A stretch of DNA of 64,000 bases, from NCBI RefSeq assembly GCF_003073135.1, contig NZ_PGDQ01000004.1, forward strand, positions 360,363 through 424,362. Direction: 5' to 3'. Source of the DNA: Euzebya rosea. Its GTDB lineage: Bacteria; Actinomycetota; Nitriliruptoria; Euzebyales; Euzebyaceae. The notes below the pieces were generated by a model that was not told where the DNA came from, did no database searches, and worked only from the letters and a program-made list of their open reading frames with translations. Of the stretch, positions 33,905-42,900 are shown one piece after another (position 1 is the first letter of the stretch; the number at the start of each line of letters is the position of its first letter). Both the position numbers and the translations under genes were made by a program.

Positions 33905-35163
33905 GTCGCCACCTGATCGATTGGCGCGGTGCGGCGAAGGTCCAGGTCGAGGCTGTCCACGACCGCGACGGCATCCCCCCACTCCAACCCCACGAGCAGG
34001 TCGGGCAGCATCGGCAGCAGCTCGGCGGTGACCGATGCCGGGTCCTCGACCACCGGTCCGGGTTCGTGCAGCCGCGTCCCCGCGGCCGCAGCGAGGGCGA
34101 TCGACTGGTCGATCTCGGCCAGTCGCTGACGCCACCGGGCCCTGACGTCACCGCCTTCGCCACACACCGGGGTGAAGCCGAGGTCGTCGTAGGACGGGTC
34201 AGCAGACCGGGCATCCCTGCAGGATCCGGCGGCACGTGCCGCGAACCCGTGCCCGTCCCATGTGGTGTCCGCAAGTGTGCCGCACGGGGGCAGGGACCGT
34301 TCCACCGAGGTCCGGCGCAGCAGCCGCGCCAGCCCAGGACCGGCAGAGAGCAGCGCCTCGGGCGGCCCGTCGGTGTGCTGCACCATCCGTGCCGCGAGGG
34401 CGTGCAGACCGAGGAGGCGCAGGGTGCGGGCGATGGCCCGCAGGTGGTGGACCACGCGGGCCTGCTCCAGGGCGGCGACCCGCACCGGTTCGGTGGCCGC
34501 GCGAGCGAAGACGTCGGTGGGGGAGGAGGACACGGCCAGGAAGGGGTTGCCGTGGACGTGCACCTCCTGGACGAGGTCGCCCTGCAGGACCACGTCGAGC
34601 ATCAGCCCCACGGGGAACGGCGCGTAGAACGGACCGACGGGAACCGACAGGGCGTCCAGCTTCAGACCGTCCCGCAGGTCGTCGGCGCGATCGGGCAACG
34701 GCCGGCCGTGTGGCACCCCGCCCGTCATCCCCGAGCCGCCATGACCGAAGGGCCCGACACCACGCCAGGGCTCACGGCTCGTGGATGACATCAGTGGCGG
34801 TTCAGAGTCCCGGGTGCCGTCGATCAGGCCACGGTGCACCTCGAGGACCGCGGCGGCGACGTCGTCGTCGCCCGCCGTGGGCCGCAACGCCAGCGACGTC
34901 CCCCATCCGTCATCCGCATCCCCCCAACGGACGGTGGCCCGCGGGTGTGGAAGCGCGTCGTGCACGAGTGCTGCGGGCTCATGGAGCTCCGGCGGCAGGG
35001 CACCGGCCACCAGCAGGACGGTTGCGTGGCGGGGGGAGTCGACGACGTCCAGCCGCGGATCGCGCCGCAGGCGCTCGGCGTCACCGGCAGGTCCGCCACC
35101 ACTGCCCTGCAGCACGAGGACCGGGACCGGGGTGGCCGCCGCGAGGCGGCGCACCACGCCCAT
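33901..35163 (-). CDS. Fused NuoB-like/NuoD-like subunit without Fe-S cysteines
   Basis: 420 residues from ATG 35163, which shares its A with the nuoA stop (TGATG). Residues 10-80 follow the NuoB layout (VPVLVLQGSGGGP, LDVVDSPRHATVLLVAGALPPEL, LPHPRATVRWGD) but the CC...C...C ligands of cluster N2 are absent. Residues 150-420 resemble NuoD/hydrogenase large subunit (VGPFYAPFPVGLMLDVVLQGD, VVHHLRAIARTLRLLGLHALAARM). Only three cysteines occur, all in the C-terminal third and not in a cluster pattern. Position between nuoA and nuoH is that of NuoB-C-D. It may be a structural connector to an unknown partner instead of an electron-transfer subunit. The homology is weak and judged by eye. Confidence 0.65.
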   Translation of the reverse strand: MGVVRRLAAATPVPVLVLQGSGGGPAGDAERLRRDPRLDVVDSPRHATVLLVAGALPPELHEPAALVHDALPHPRATVRWGDADDGWGTSLALRPTAGDDDVAAAVLEVHRGLIDGTRDSEPPLMSSTSREPWRGVGPFGHGGSGMTGGVPHGRPLPDRADDLRDGLKLDALSVPVGPFYAPFPVGLMLDVVLQGDLVQEVHVHGNPFLAVSSSPTDVFARAATEPVRVAALEQARVVHHLRAIARTLRLLGLHALAARMVQHTDGPPEALLSAGPGLARLLRRTSVERSLPPCGTLADTTWDGHGFAARAAGSCRDARSADPSYDDLGFTPVCGEGGDVRARWRQRLAEIDQSIALAAAAGTRLHEPGPVVEDPASVTAELLPMLPDLLVGLEWGDAVAVVDSLDLDLRRTAPIDQVAT

Positions 35164-35519
35164 CACTGCCACGACAACGCCCCCTCACGCCAGGCGTACA
35201 GCACGCCGACGAGCAGGATGACGATGAACATCAGCATCTCGATGAGCGCGGTCACCCCCTCCTGCACGTAGACGACCGCCCACGGGTACATGAAGACCAT
35301 CTCCATGTCGAAGGCCAGGAACAGCACCGCCATCGTGTAGTAGCGCACGTGGTAGCGGTTCCATGCATGCGTCTGCGGCTCGCGGCCCCCGGTGAACGGG
35401 ACCATCTGCGATTCCGAGAGGGGGGCACGACCGAGTGCGCCGTCGACCCAGCGGCCCACGAGCACCGCAGCCGACGCCCCCAGGAACAGGGTCAGGACAC
35501 CCGCGAGTGGGAGCAGCAT
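35163..35519 (-). CDS. nuoA: NADH-quinone oxidoreductase subunit A-like
   Basis: 118 residues from ATG 35519. Three helices, with the typical loop RYHVRYYTMAVLFLAFDMEMVFMYPWAV containing the conserved acidic residues of helix 2. The Cys of the standard loop (ECG) is not found; the loop reads VPFTGGREPQTHAWN. First gene of the complex I-like operon proper, 17 bases after the YHS gene. Confidence 0.9.
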   Translation of the reverse strand: MLLPLAGVLTLFLGASAAVLVGRWVDGALGRAPLSESQMVPFTGGREPQTHAWNRYHVRYYTMAVLFLAFDMEMVFMYPWAVVYVQEGVTALIEMLMFIVILLVGVLYAWREGALSWQ

Positions 35520-35536
35520 CGTCTACGGGCTGGGCG

Positions 35537-35677
35537 TCAGGTGTAGTCCTCGGGGTTCTCCTCGAACTCCTCCGCACAGTCCTTGCTGCAGAAGTAGTAC
35601 GTCGAGCCGTCGTGGTCGACCGTCGCGACGGCGTCGCCCTCCTCAACCATCATGTTGCAGACCGGATCCTTCGCCAT
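35537..35677 (-). CDS. YHS-domain protein
   Basis: 46 residues from ATG 35677, with AGGAG eight bases before it. A single YHS domain: [21 protein letters not shown] then [19 protein letters not shown], carrying three of the usual metal-binding Cys residues. YHS domains accompany copper ATPases and bind copper or heme. It is cotranscribed with or just before nuoA and divergent from the ATPase pseudogene. Confidence 0.9.
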   Translation of the reverse strand: MAKDPVCNMMVEEGDAVATVDHDGSTYYFCSKDCAEEFEENPEDYT

Positions 35678-35819
35678 CGCATCTCCTATTCGTCGTCGTA
35701 GCGTGCACTGGATCGTCGGCACCTTACCGCACGGACTGGAACACCAACCATCCGCTTGCCGGTCATTGCCGTGCTTGCGGGCCCGGGCGGAGAACCCTCT
35801 ACGATGTGATGTCAGGAAC

Positions 35820-36936
35820 GCTTGTCCCCTCGGCCTGCCTTCCGCTGGCGACCTGCTCGTGGATGGCGGCACCTCTCACTTCCGGGACCCGAAGCGGCAC
35901 GCCGAGCTGCTCAGATCGTCAAGCTGGTGGCCAACGCCCAGGCCGGCAAGGGTGAGGCGCATCGGTGGGCTGGTCGCCGCAGTGGCGGTGCTGATCATCG
36001 CGTGCCCCTGCGCCCGGGGCCTGGCGACCCCGTCCGCGATCATGGTGGGGACGGGCCGCGGGGCGAACATCGGCATCCTCATCAAGGGCGTGGAGGTGCT
36101 GGAGCGAATCCGCACCATCACCACGGTGGTGTTCGACAAGACCGGAACCCTGACCACGGGGCGGATGTCGCTGACCGACGTCCAGGCCGCTGCCACCACT
36201 GAGGAGGAGCTGCAGCGTCGCGTCGGTGCGGTCGAGGCCGACAGCGAGCACCCCATCGGCCAGGCCATCACCACGGCTGCGCGGTCCCGGGACGACACCC
36301 TCCCAGCGGGGAGCGACGAGGCGCTCGCCGGGCATCGTGTGCGTACGGACGTCGATGGCGTCATGGTCTGGGTCGGTCGGCGCAAGCTGCTGGCCGAGGC
36401 CGGCCTGATCCTCGCCGAGGACCTCGACGACCGGGCCCGGGCGCTGGAGTCCGCCGGCAAGACGGCGGTCGTCGCCGGCTGGGAGGGTGATTTGCGGGGG
36501 GCCTGGCGGTGGCCGACACCGTCAAGGATGACGCCGCGGCGATCGTCGACCGGCTGCACGACATGTCCTGACGGTGGCCATGATCACCGGCGACAACGCC
36601 CGGACCGGACAGGCGGTGGCCGACGGCGTGGGCATCGACCGGGTGATGGCCGAGGCCCTGCCCTCCGACAAGCAGTCGGAGGTGCAGCGACTGCAGGCGC
36701 AGGGCGAGGTCGTGGCGATGGTCGGGGACGGCGTCAACGACGCCCCTGCGCTGGCGCAGGCCGACCTGGGCATCGCCATAGGCACCTCGCCATCCCCCTG
36801 GCGGCCCTCGGCCTGTCGAACCCCATCATCGCCGGCGCGGCCATGGCGTTCTCAAGCGTCAGCGTGGCACGAAGTCCCTGCGGCTGCGTCGCTTCGGCAA
36901 GGGCCGTCCGGCAACCTGATCTACTACGCCATATAG
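35820..36936 (+). pseudogene. Copper-translocating P-type ATPase pseudogene
   Basis: Recognisable pieces in three frames. [18 protein letters not shown] near 35905-35955; then [16 protein letters not shown] (CPC motif, Leu changed to Arg), [10 protein letters not shown] with intact phosphorylated Asp, and EHPIGQAI up to about 36500. After one frameshift, [22 protein letters not shown], and after a second, [13 protein letters not shown] and [24 protein letters not shown] deletion removes the helix hinge, and [16 protein letters not shown] lies in another frame. The N-terminal half and first four helices are missing. Not functional. Confidence 0.85.
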
Positions 36937-36977
36937 TGGTTGGTGCGCCGACAAGGGCGCCTTCGACTGGAGTCACG

Positions 36978-37277
36978 ATGAAGATGCTGAAGATGTGCAT
37001 GCACCCCAAGGTGATCGCCGCGATGGTGGCCGTCGCCGCCGGGGTGTGGCTGGTCGCCCCCGGCTGGTTCGCTGCGGCGCTGCCGATCCTGTTCCTCGCG
37101 ATCTGCCCGTTGTCGATGGTCGTCATGATGAAGATGATGATGCCGGGTGACGCTGCGAAGGAGGACACGGCCGACGACTCGTCGGAGGAGTCCCTCCGGG
37201 AGCGGTTGCGCCAGCTCGAATCCCAGCAGGCGGCCGTGTCCGAGCAGCTGCGGACCCACCGCCAGCCGCAGGGCTGA
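36978..37277 (+). CDS. DUF2933-like small membrane protein with coiled coil
   Basis: 99 residues from ATG 36978. Start [28 protein letters not shown] is typical of DUF2933-type proteins; two helices with a Met-rich segment ([12 protein letters not shown]) then a charged heptad-like tail ([20 protein letters not shown]). Probably binds soft metal at the membrane or assembles with other copper proteins. A TATAGT at 36932-36937, in the end of the ATPase pseudogene, may be its promoter. Confidence 0.75.
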   Translation: MKMLKMCMHPKVIAAMVAVAAGVWLVAPGWFAAALPILFLAICPLSMVVMMKMMMPGDAAKEDTADDSSEESLRERLRQLESQQAAVSEQLRTHRQPQG

Positions 37278-37281
37278 CCCG

Positions 37282-37917
37282 ATGTCGCTGGGGCTGCCCG
37301 ACGCGCACGATCTGGGGACGGCCGATCGTGGTCGTCGTCCGGTCGCGCGGTGGGCGGTCCTCGGACTGGTCGTCCTGGTCGTCGCGGGCGTCGGTGCCGC
37401 CGTCGCCGCCGGGCTGCGGTCCGACGGCGGCGTGGCGACGGTCTTCCAGCCACAGCTGTCCACGCCACCCGGACTCGGTCCGGCGGTCGAGGAGGTCCCG
37501 GAGGACCTGCTCCCAGGGCCCCTGCTCCCCTTGGGTCCCGGACCGGAGGTGGATCTGAGTGCCTACGAGGGGCGGCCGCTGCTGGTCAACTTCTGGGCCA
37601 CGTGGTGCGGACCCTGTGTGGAGGAGATGCCCGTCCTGCGGGATACGGAACGGTGCTTTGGGGAAGAGGTGGCTTTCATCGGGATCAACGTGCAGGACAA
37701 CGAGGAGGCCGCTCTGGAGTTCCTGTCCGAACTTGACGTCACCTACGACCAGGCTCGCGATCCGATGGCCGAGTACTTCACGGCGATCGGTGGCTTCGGC
37801 ATGCCGACCACGCTGCTCGTCGACGCCGACGGTCAGATCACCTACCGCCACACCGGCGCCGTCGAGGCCGCCCAGCTGGACGACCTGTTGGCGGCGCATC
37901 TGGGGGTCTCGCCATGA
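37282..37917 (+). CDS. TlpA/ResA-type thiol:disulfide oxidoreductase
   Basis: 211 residues from ATG 37282, four bases after the previous stop. One membrane anchor, then a thioredoxin fold with FWATWCGPCVEEMP, the GINVQDNEE insert and cis-Pro GGFGMPTTLLVDADG. Both active-site residues are Cys, in contrast to the redoxin at 10213. Shares ATGA with the hydrolase gene. Likely reduces apocytochromes or cupredoxin copper sites. Confidence 0.92.
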   Translation: MSLGLPDAHDLGTADRGRRPVARWAVLGLVVLVVAGVGAAVAAGLRSDGGVATVFQPQLSTPPGLGPAVEEVPEDLLPGPLLPLGPGPEVDLSAYEGRPLLVNFWATWCGPCVEEMPVLRDTERCFGEEVAFIGINVQDNEEAALEFLSELDVTYDQARDPMAEYFTAIGGFGMPTTLLVDADGQITYRHTGAVEAAQLDDLLAAHLGVSP

Positions 37918-38876
37918 GGCCGTCTCCGCCGGCGGCCGTGGCGTCGGTCGTTGCGCTGGCTGCGGGCTCCTGGCTGGTGCGCCACGTGACCTCGCCGGCG
38001 GTCCGCGGCTGGTCGCCACCGTCGGGTGAGCGCGGGCGGGCCGGCGGGCTGGCCGTACGGCGTCTGGGTGCCGGCGAGGATCGGCCGGTCATCGTGCTGT
38101 TGCACGGCTTGACCGCGTCGGGTGACTGGTGGGGCGGCGGCTACGACGTCCTCGCGGAGGACGCGGAGGTGGTGGTGCCGGACCTCCTCGGCTTCGGCGC
38201 ATCGATGGACGTCGACCGCGGCGACTTCTCCCGGGAGGCACACCTGGATGCGCTGGACGCGATGGTGGACGAGCTGGGTCTGACCGGCCGCCCCCTGACG
38301 GTGGTCGGGCACTCCATGGGGACGCTGGTGGCACTGCACTGGGCTGCCCGTCGTCCGGAGACCGTCCGGGTGGTCGCGTTCAGCGCCCCGCTGTACGACA
38401 GCCGGGAGGAGGCTGAGCGGCACATCGCCCGCCTGGGCCCGCTCGAGCGGTTCTTCGGGCTGGACACCGGGTTGGCCGAGCGCACCTGCGCACTGATGTG
38501 TGAGTACCGCAGCACCGCGCAGTGGCTGTGGACCGCGGTGTCGCCGCAGTGGCCGGTGCGGTTGGCCCGACACGGGGTGCTGCACACCTGGCCGGCCTAC
38601 CTGGGCGGCATGGAGGGGCTGATCATCCGTGGCGAGTGGGAGACCGCACTGGAGCAGCTCGACGAACGGGGGGTGCCGGTGCTGCTGGCCGACGGGGCAG
38701 AGGATCCCATCCCGGTGGCCGGGCGGGCGCAGCGGCTGGCCAGCGCCCACCGGTGCGTGCGGACAGCCCGACACCCGTCCGCCGCACACGACCTGCCCGC
38801 TGCCTACCCCAACTGGTCGCGTGAGCAGGTGCGAGCGGCTGCGACGGGGACCGATCCATCGATCGATCTCGGCTGA
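37914..38876 (+). CDS. Alpha/beta hydrolase
   Basis: 320 residues from ATG 37914. Signal or anchor-like N-terminus (PPAAVASVVALAAGSWLV), oxyanion region LLHGLTASGDWWGG, nucleophile elbow VVGHSMGTL (Ser), Asp in LLADGAEDPIPV and His in HPSAAHDLP. Broad hydrolase family; substrate not evident. Why it is coupled to a TlpA gene is unclear. Confidence 0.88.
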   Translation: MRPSPPAAVASVVALAAGSWLVRHVTSPAVRGWSPPSGERGRAGGLAVRRLGAGEDRPVIVLLHGLTASGDWWGGGYDVLAEDAEVVVPDLLGFGASMDVDRGDFSREAHLDALDAMVDELGLTGRPLTVVGHSMGTLVALHWAARRPETVRVVAFSAPLYDSREEAERHIARLGPLERFFGLDTGLAERTCALMCEYRSTAQWLWTAVSPQWPVRLARHGVLHTWPAYLGGMEGLIIRGEWETALEQLDERGVPVLLADGAEDPIPVAGRAQRLASAHRCVRTARHPSAAHDLPAAYPNWSREQVRAAATGTDPSIDLG

Positions 38877-39515
38877 TCAACCGCACGCATCGTCACCGCA
38901 GTCGATCTTGCCCTCCCAGGCCTCGCGTCCCTCCATCACCGCGAAGCCGGCGATGACGAAGCCGGCCAGGGCGTCCAGCCACGTCCAGCCGAACAGGCTG
39001 AAGGCCAGCAGACCGGCGAAGGTGGAGACCGACAGCCATGCGCACAGCCGTGTCTCGGCGGCGTCGGCGATGACCAGTCTGGAGCCGAGTGCCTCACCGG
39101 CGCGGCGCTTGGCGCGGGCCAGCCACGGCATGATGACCACCGAAGCGCCGGTCAGGGCGACACCGATTGGGCTGGCGTCTGGCGTCTCATCCCCGAGCAG
39201 GCGGATGACGCCCTCGACTGTGACGTAGGCCGCCAGGGCGAAGAACGTCGCGGCGATGAACTTGAGCGATCGCCGTTCAGCGGCTTCGTCCACCTCACCA
39301 CCGCGCAGCTCGGAGAGCAGTCGGTGCAGCACCACGCCGGCGGCGGCCACCTCGATGCCAGAGTCCACCCCGAAGCCGATCAGTGACACCAGGCCCGCGG
39401 CCACGCCTGCGCCGACGGCGATGACGCCCTCGACCACGTTGTAGCCGATGGTCAGCTGCTCCAGCCGCACCGCGCGACGCGCAGGGCCACGTTGCCGGAG
39501 GTCGGTCGCCGTCAT
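38877..39515 (-). CDS. Cation diffusion facilitator-like transporter
   Basis: 212 residues from ATG 39515, sharing ATGA with the ArsR gene. Six helices with YNVVEGVIAVGAGVAAGLVSLIGFGVDSGIEV, where family members have the HxxxD/DxxxD metal site; here the first site reads GFGVDS and SVSTFAGL. The C-terminal cytoplasmic domain is reduced to the short tail EGKIDCGDDACG, with two Cys. The ArsR operon suggests export of a thiophilic metal such as Cd, Zn or Pb. Confidence 0.85.
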   Translation of the reverse strand: MTATDLRQRGPARRAVRLEQLTIGYNVVEGVIAVGAGVAAGLVSLIGFGVDSGIEVAAAGVVLHRLLSELRGGEVDEAAERRSLKFIAATFFALAAYVTVEGVIRLLGDETPDASPIGVALTGASVVIMPWLARAKRRAGEALGSRLVIADAAETRLCAWLSVSTFAGLLAFSLFGWTWLDALAGFVIAGFAVMEGREAWEGKIDCGDDACG

Positions 39516-39874
39516 CCCGTCACCGCGTCGCCGTAGGCGGGGCACAGGGCGACGGCGTGACCGGTCGCGGCCAGTAGATCCTCCGCAGCGGCCAGCAGGC
39601 GCCGTAGCTCCACCTCCGGCGCCAGGGCGTACACCGTCGCCCGTCCCTCCGGCCGACCGACGATCAGGCCGCAGTCCCGCAGGCACGCGCAGTGCGCTGA
39701 GACGGTGGACTGGGCCAGCTCGAGCTGGCCGGTCAGGTCCACGACCCGCTGGGCGCGGCCGGCGAGCAGCTGGAGGATCGCCAGCCGCGTCGGGTCCCCG
39801 AGGCTCCGGAACAAGCTGGTCGCGCTCGAGAACAACGCCGGTTCAGTATCTACATCTACCGCTGTCATCGTCAT
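39512..39874 (-). CDS. ArsR/SmtB-family metal-responsive repressor
   Basis: 120 residues from ATG 39874. Winged helix with LFRSLGDPTRLAILQLLAGRAQRVVDL, recognition helix LAQSTVSAHCACLRDCGLIVGRPEG. Cys residues in the recognition region (HCACLRDCG) and the C-terminal ALCPAY match the CmtR-like Cd/Pb sites, with ligands in alpha-4 and the tail. It controls its own operon with the transporter gene through the dyad over its start. Confidence 0.92.
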   Translation of the reverse strand: MTMTAVDVDTEPALFSSATSLFRSLGDPTRLAILQLLAGRAQRVVDLTGQLELAQSTVSAHCACLRDCGLIVGRPEGRATVYALAPEVELRRLLAAAEDLLAATGHAVALCPAYGDAVTG

Positions 39875-39884
39875 ACAGCGATGA
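39865..39884. promoter_or_regulatory. ArsR operator dyad over the arsR start
   Basis: TCATCG (39865-39870) and CGATGA (39879-39884) are perfect inverted repeats separated by eight bases and cover the arsR start codon. This arrangement is typical of autoregulated ArsR/SmtB repressors. Confidence 0.6.
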
Positions 39885-39932
39885 TATCCGCCCGACCACG
39901 CCTGACATCGGGCAGCGCATCCAAGGGTGGTG

Positions 39933-42900
39933 TCAGATGCCACGACCGGGTCCTTCCAGGGTGCGTTGATGCCGTCTGCCCACGTCATCTGGGCGGTACT
40001 GCTCTGCGATGGCGGTCTGATGAGCGCGACGCATCGCAGCCATGGCGAAGGAGCGTCCCGGCGTCGGTTCGACGTACTGCCTTCGACCGAGTGGCGCATC
40101 GCCCGTGACGGCGTGACGGTCGCGATAGGCGGCGACGGTGGCCAGGTCACCGAACCACTCCCGGCGTCGGTGTGCATCGACGGGGGGTCGGCCAAGGTGG
40201 CGCGTCCACCTGGCGCCATCGGCCAGAGCGGTCCGGCCGAGCTCCTCGGCGCGCTGCTGGATGAGCTGTTGACGAACGTCGAGTGCGGTTCGCATGTCGC
40301 CGGACATGGATCCTGTGACCACAGGGATCAGTCCGGCGATCAAATCAGGTGGTCGGGCTCGGGTCTTTTTGGCCAACGTGCTCACGGCAGTCTGGGCCCG
40401 GTGGTGCAGGACCGCGGCGATGTCATCGACGTCCTCCAACGGTCGTGCGTGCACGAGTCGTGGCAGGAGCGCGCTGACATCGAGGCGGTGGGCTTCGATG
40501 GTGCGCAGCGTGGCGCAGAGCGGTCCGAAGGCGTCAGAGGCGATGACTGCCTCCACCTGGTCCTCGCGTAGACCGCATGCACGGATGAGGGAGGTCCAGC
40601 GCGGTCGCTGTGCTGCGGCGGCGATGGTGTCGTACTCCGCGGCGAGCTGGGCGATGCTGCCGTAGCGGTCCTGTTCGGCAGTGATCATCTGGTGAGCGGA
40701 CGCCTCGGCACCGATGCGGGCGAGCACGCCGGCCAGTACCGCCCAGCCGGTCGGTGCGTCGGTGTGCTGGTGGGCTTCGATGTCGAGGGTGTCGGTGCAG
40801 GTGTAGGCGTCGTTTGACTGTCGTCCGCGGGTCATGGCGACGTACAGCGTCTCCCGGGTCATCCCCGGACCGACGATCGCGTGAGCGGTGTCCACCGTCG
40901 CGCCCTGCGCCCGGTGCACGGTCGTTGCGTAGCCCAGCTCGACGTGGGCGTCGACGTAGCTGGCGGGCAGTCGTGTCGGGCTGCTGGACGGCAGGCGCTG
41001 GCGGCGGACGTCGACGGTGCCGTCGGGGTGCAGGGCGGTGATGCGCCAGCGGTCCCCGTTGCGGACCCACCCGCCGGCGCCGTGGAGGCGCCGGTCGTTG
41101 CGACGGGTCACCACCACGTCGCCGACCCCGGCGGTGGTGCCGTCGTGCAACGCCACCGTGTCCGCTGCGTCGACGTGGCCAGAGGCGATCAGGTCGGCCT
41201 GGGCGCGGATGTTGAGGGCGAGGACCTGATCGCGGGTGGGGGCGATGAGCAGGCTGTGCTTCCCGGCGGCCTGGTCGGTCTGCCAGGCGGTGTAGGCGGT
41301 GTTGAGCATCTGTTCGGTGTCGCCGTCGTGCAGCCGGTCGTGCTGGCTGTAGGTGTCGAGGACGGTGGGGTTGCCGTCGCGTAGTTGCAGGGTTGCGGCG
41401 GCTTCCCAGGGCTGGGTGAAGCGGCGGACGTCGGTGAGGTGTGCGACGTCGTCGCGGTCGCGGGCGAGGAGTTGCAGGGCGCCGCCGGCATCGACGGATG
41501 CGAGCTGTGCGGGGTCGCCGACGACGAGGACCTTGGCGCCGACGGTGGCGGCGTGGTCGGCGATGGTGTGCAGGCTGCGGGTGCCGGCCAGGGACGCTTC
41601 GTCGATGATGACCAGCTGCCCGGCCGTCAGGGTCGCGTTGCCGGCGTGGTGGTCGTGCAGCCACTTGGCGAGCGTGTCCGCCGGGACGCCCAGGTCCTGA
41701 CCGAGGACCTCGGCGGCGGCCGCGGATGGGGCAAGGCCGATCACCGAGTTGGCGCCGTAGAGGCTGGTCCAGGCCTGGCGGAGGGTGCGCATGGCGGTGG
41801 TCTTGCCGGCGCCGGCAGGGCCGATCAGCACATCCACAACCCGCCCCGACGTCGCCACTGCGGTCACCGCGGCGGCCTGATCGTTCCCGAGCCCACCCGC
41901 CGTCACGGCCTGGTCGCTTGTGTGGGGAGGAAGGGTCGGTGCGGTGGTGGTGCGGCCGAGGTCGAGCAGCCGGTCCTCGGCGGCGAGAAGCTCGGCTGAG
42001 GTGAACACCTCACTGTGACGGGGTCGCAGCACGCTGGTCCCATCCGCACGGCGGAGCTCTGCGGGGACGGTGGCGAGTTCGGGCGGGGTGAGACGGACGG
42101 ACTGCTGTTCGGCTGCGTGCACGATCCGCCGCACGAGGCGCTCACGGTCGGTGGTGGTTGCGAAGCGGACGCCGGTGAGCTGGCGGGATGTCTCGGCGTG
42201 CAGGTTCCATCGGTGCCACGTCGACCGTCGTTCACCCACCACGTCCACGACCTGAGCTGCAACGCCTGCAACGGTTGCCTCCGACAGCGCGTCGGCGGTG
42301 AGCAGCTGCTGTCTGCGCTGGCCGTCGTGTAGCAGACCGGCTGCCCAGTCCTCGGCGGGCCGGGCGAGGACGGCAGAGGCCCGTTCCCGCCAGCTGGTCA
42401 TCAGCGCTGCGAGTGGCGTCACCGTCTTGTCGGGCCGGGTGGCCAGGGTGGCCTGCTGCCGCAGCTTCAGCACCGTCCGGGCTGTCGGCTGGTGGCCGTG
42501 TTCGGCGACGTAGGCGGCGACCAGGTCGTCCTTGACCGCCCCGATCGCCGCAGCCCGCGACGAGAACAGCTCGAGCAGCTCCTCGGGGACGCCGGTGAGA
42601 TCCCAACAGGCGTTGCGATCAGCGCCACGGTCGCGTTGGTGCCAGGTGAGCCCGAGAGTGCGGGTGAGGTGGTCGGCCAGCACCGCTCGGTAGTGCTCCG
42701 ACAGCGCCACCATCGCCGCATGCACCGGCCGGCCATCCAGGGATCGCCACTTGCCATCGAGGGCGGTCTGGACCTTGTTGGCGATCACGACATGGGTGTG
42801 CAGCTGTGGATCCCCCGCACGGGAGTCGACGTGATCGAAGGCGACTGCGCTCACGCCGGTGACGTCGACCTGGGCAACCGCCCCATCCCCGGCATCCGCG

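Noticed and set aside
36540-36570. TGA in the ATPase pseudogene (about 36567) as another selenocysteine codon
   Set aside because: The frame also shifts here, no Cys belongs at this place in the family, and no SECIS-like hairpin stands out.
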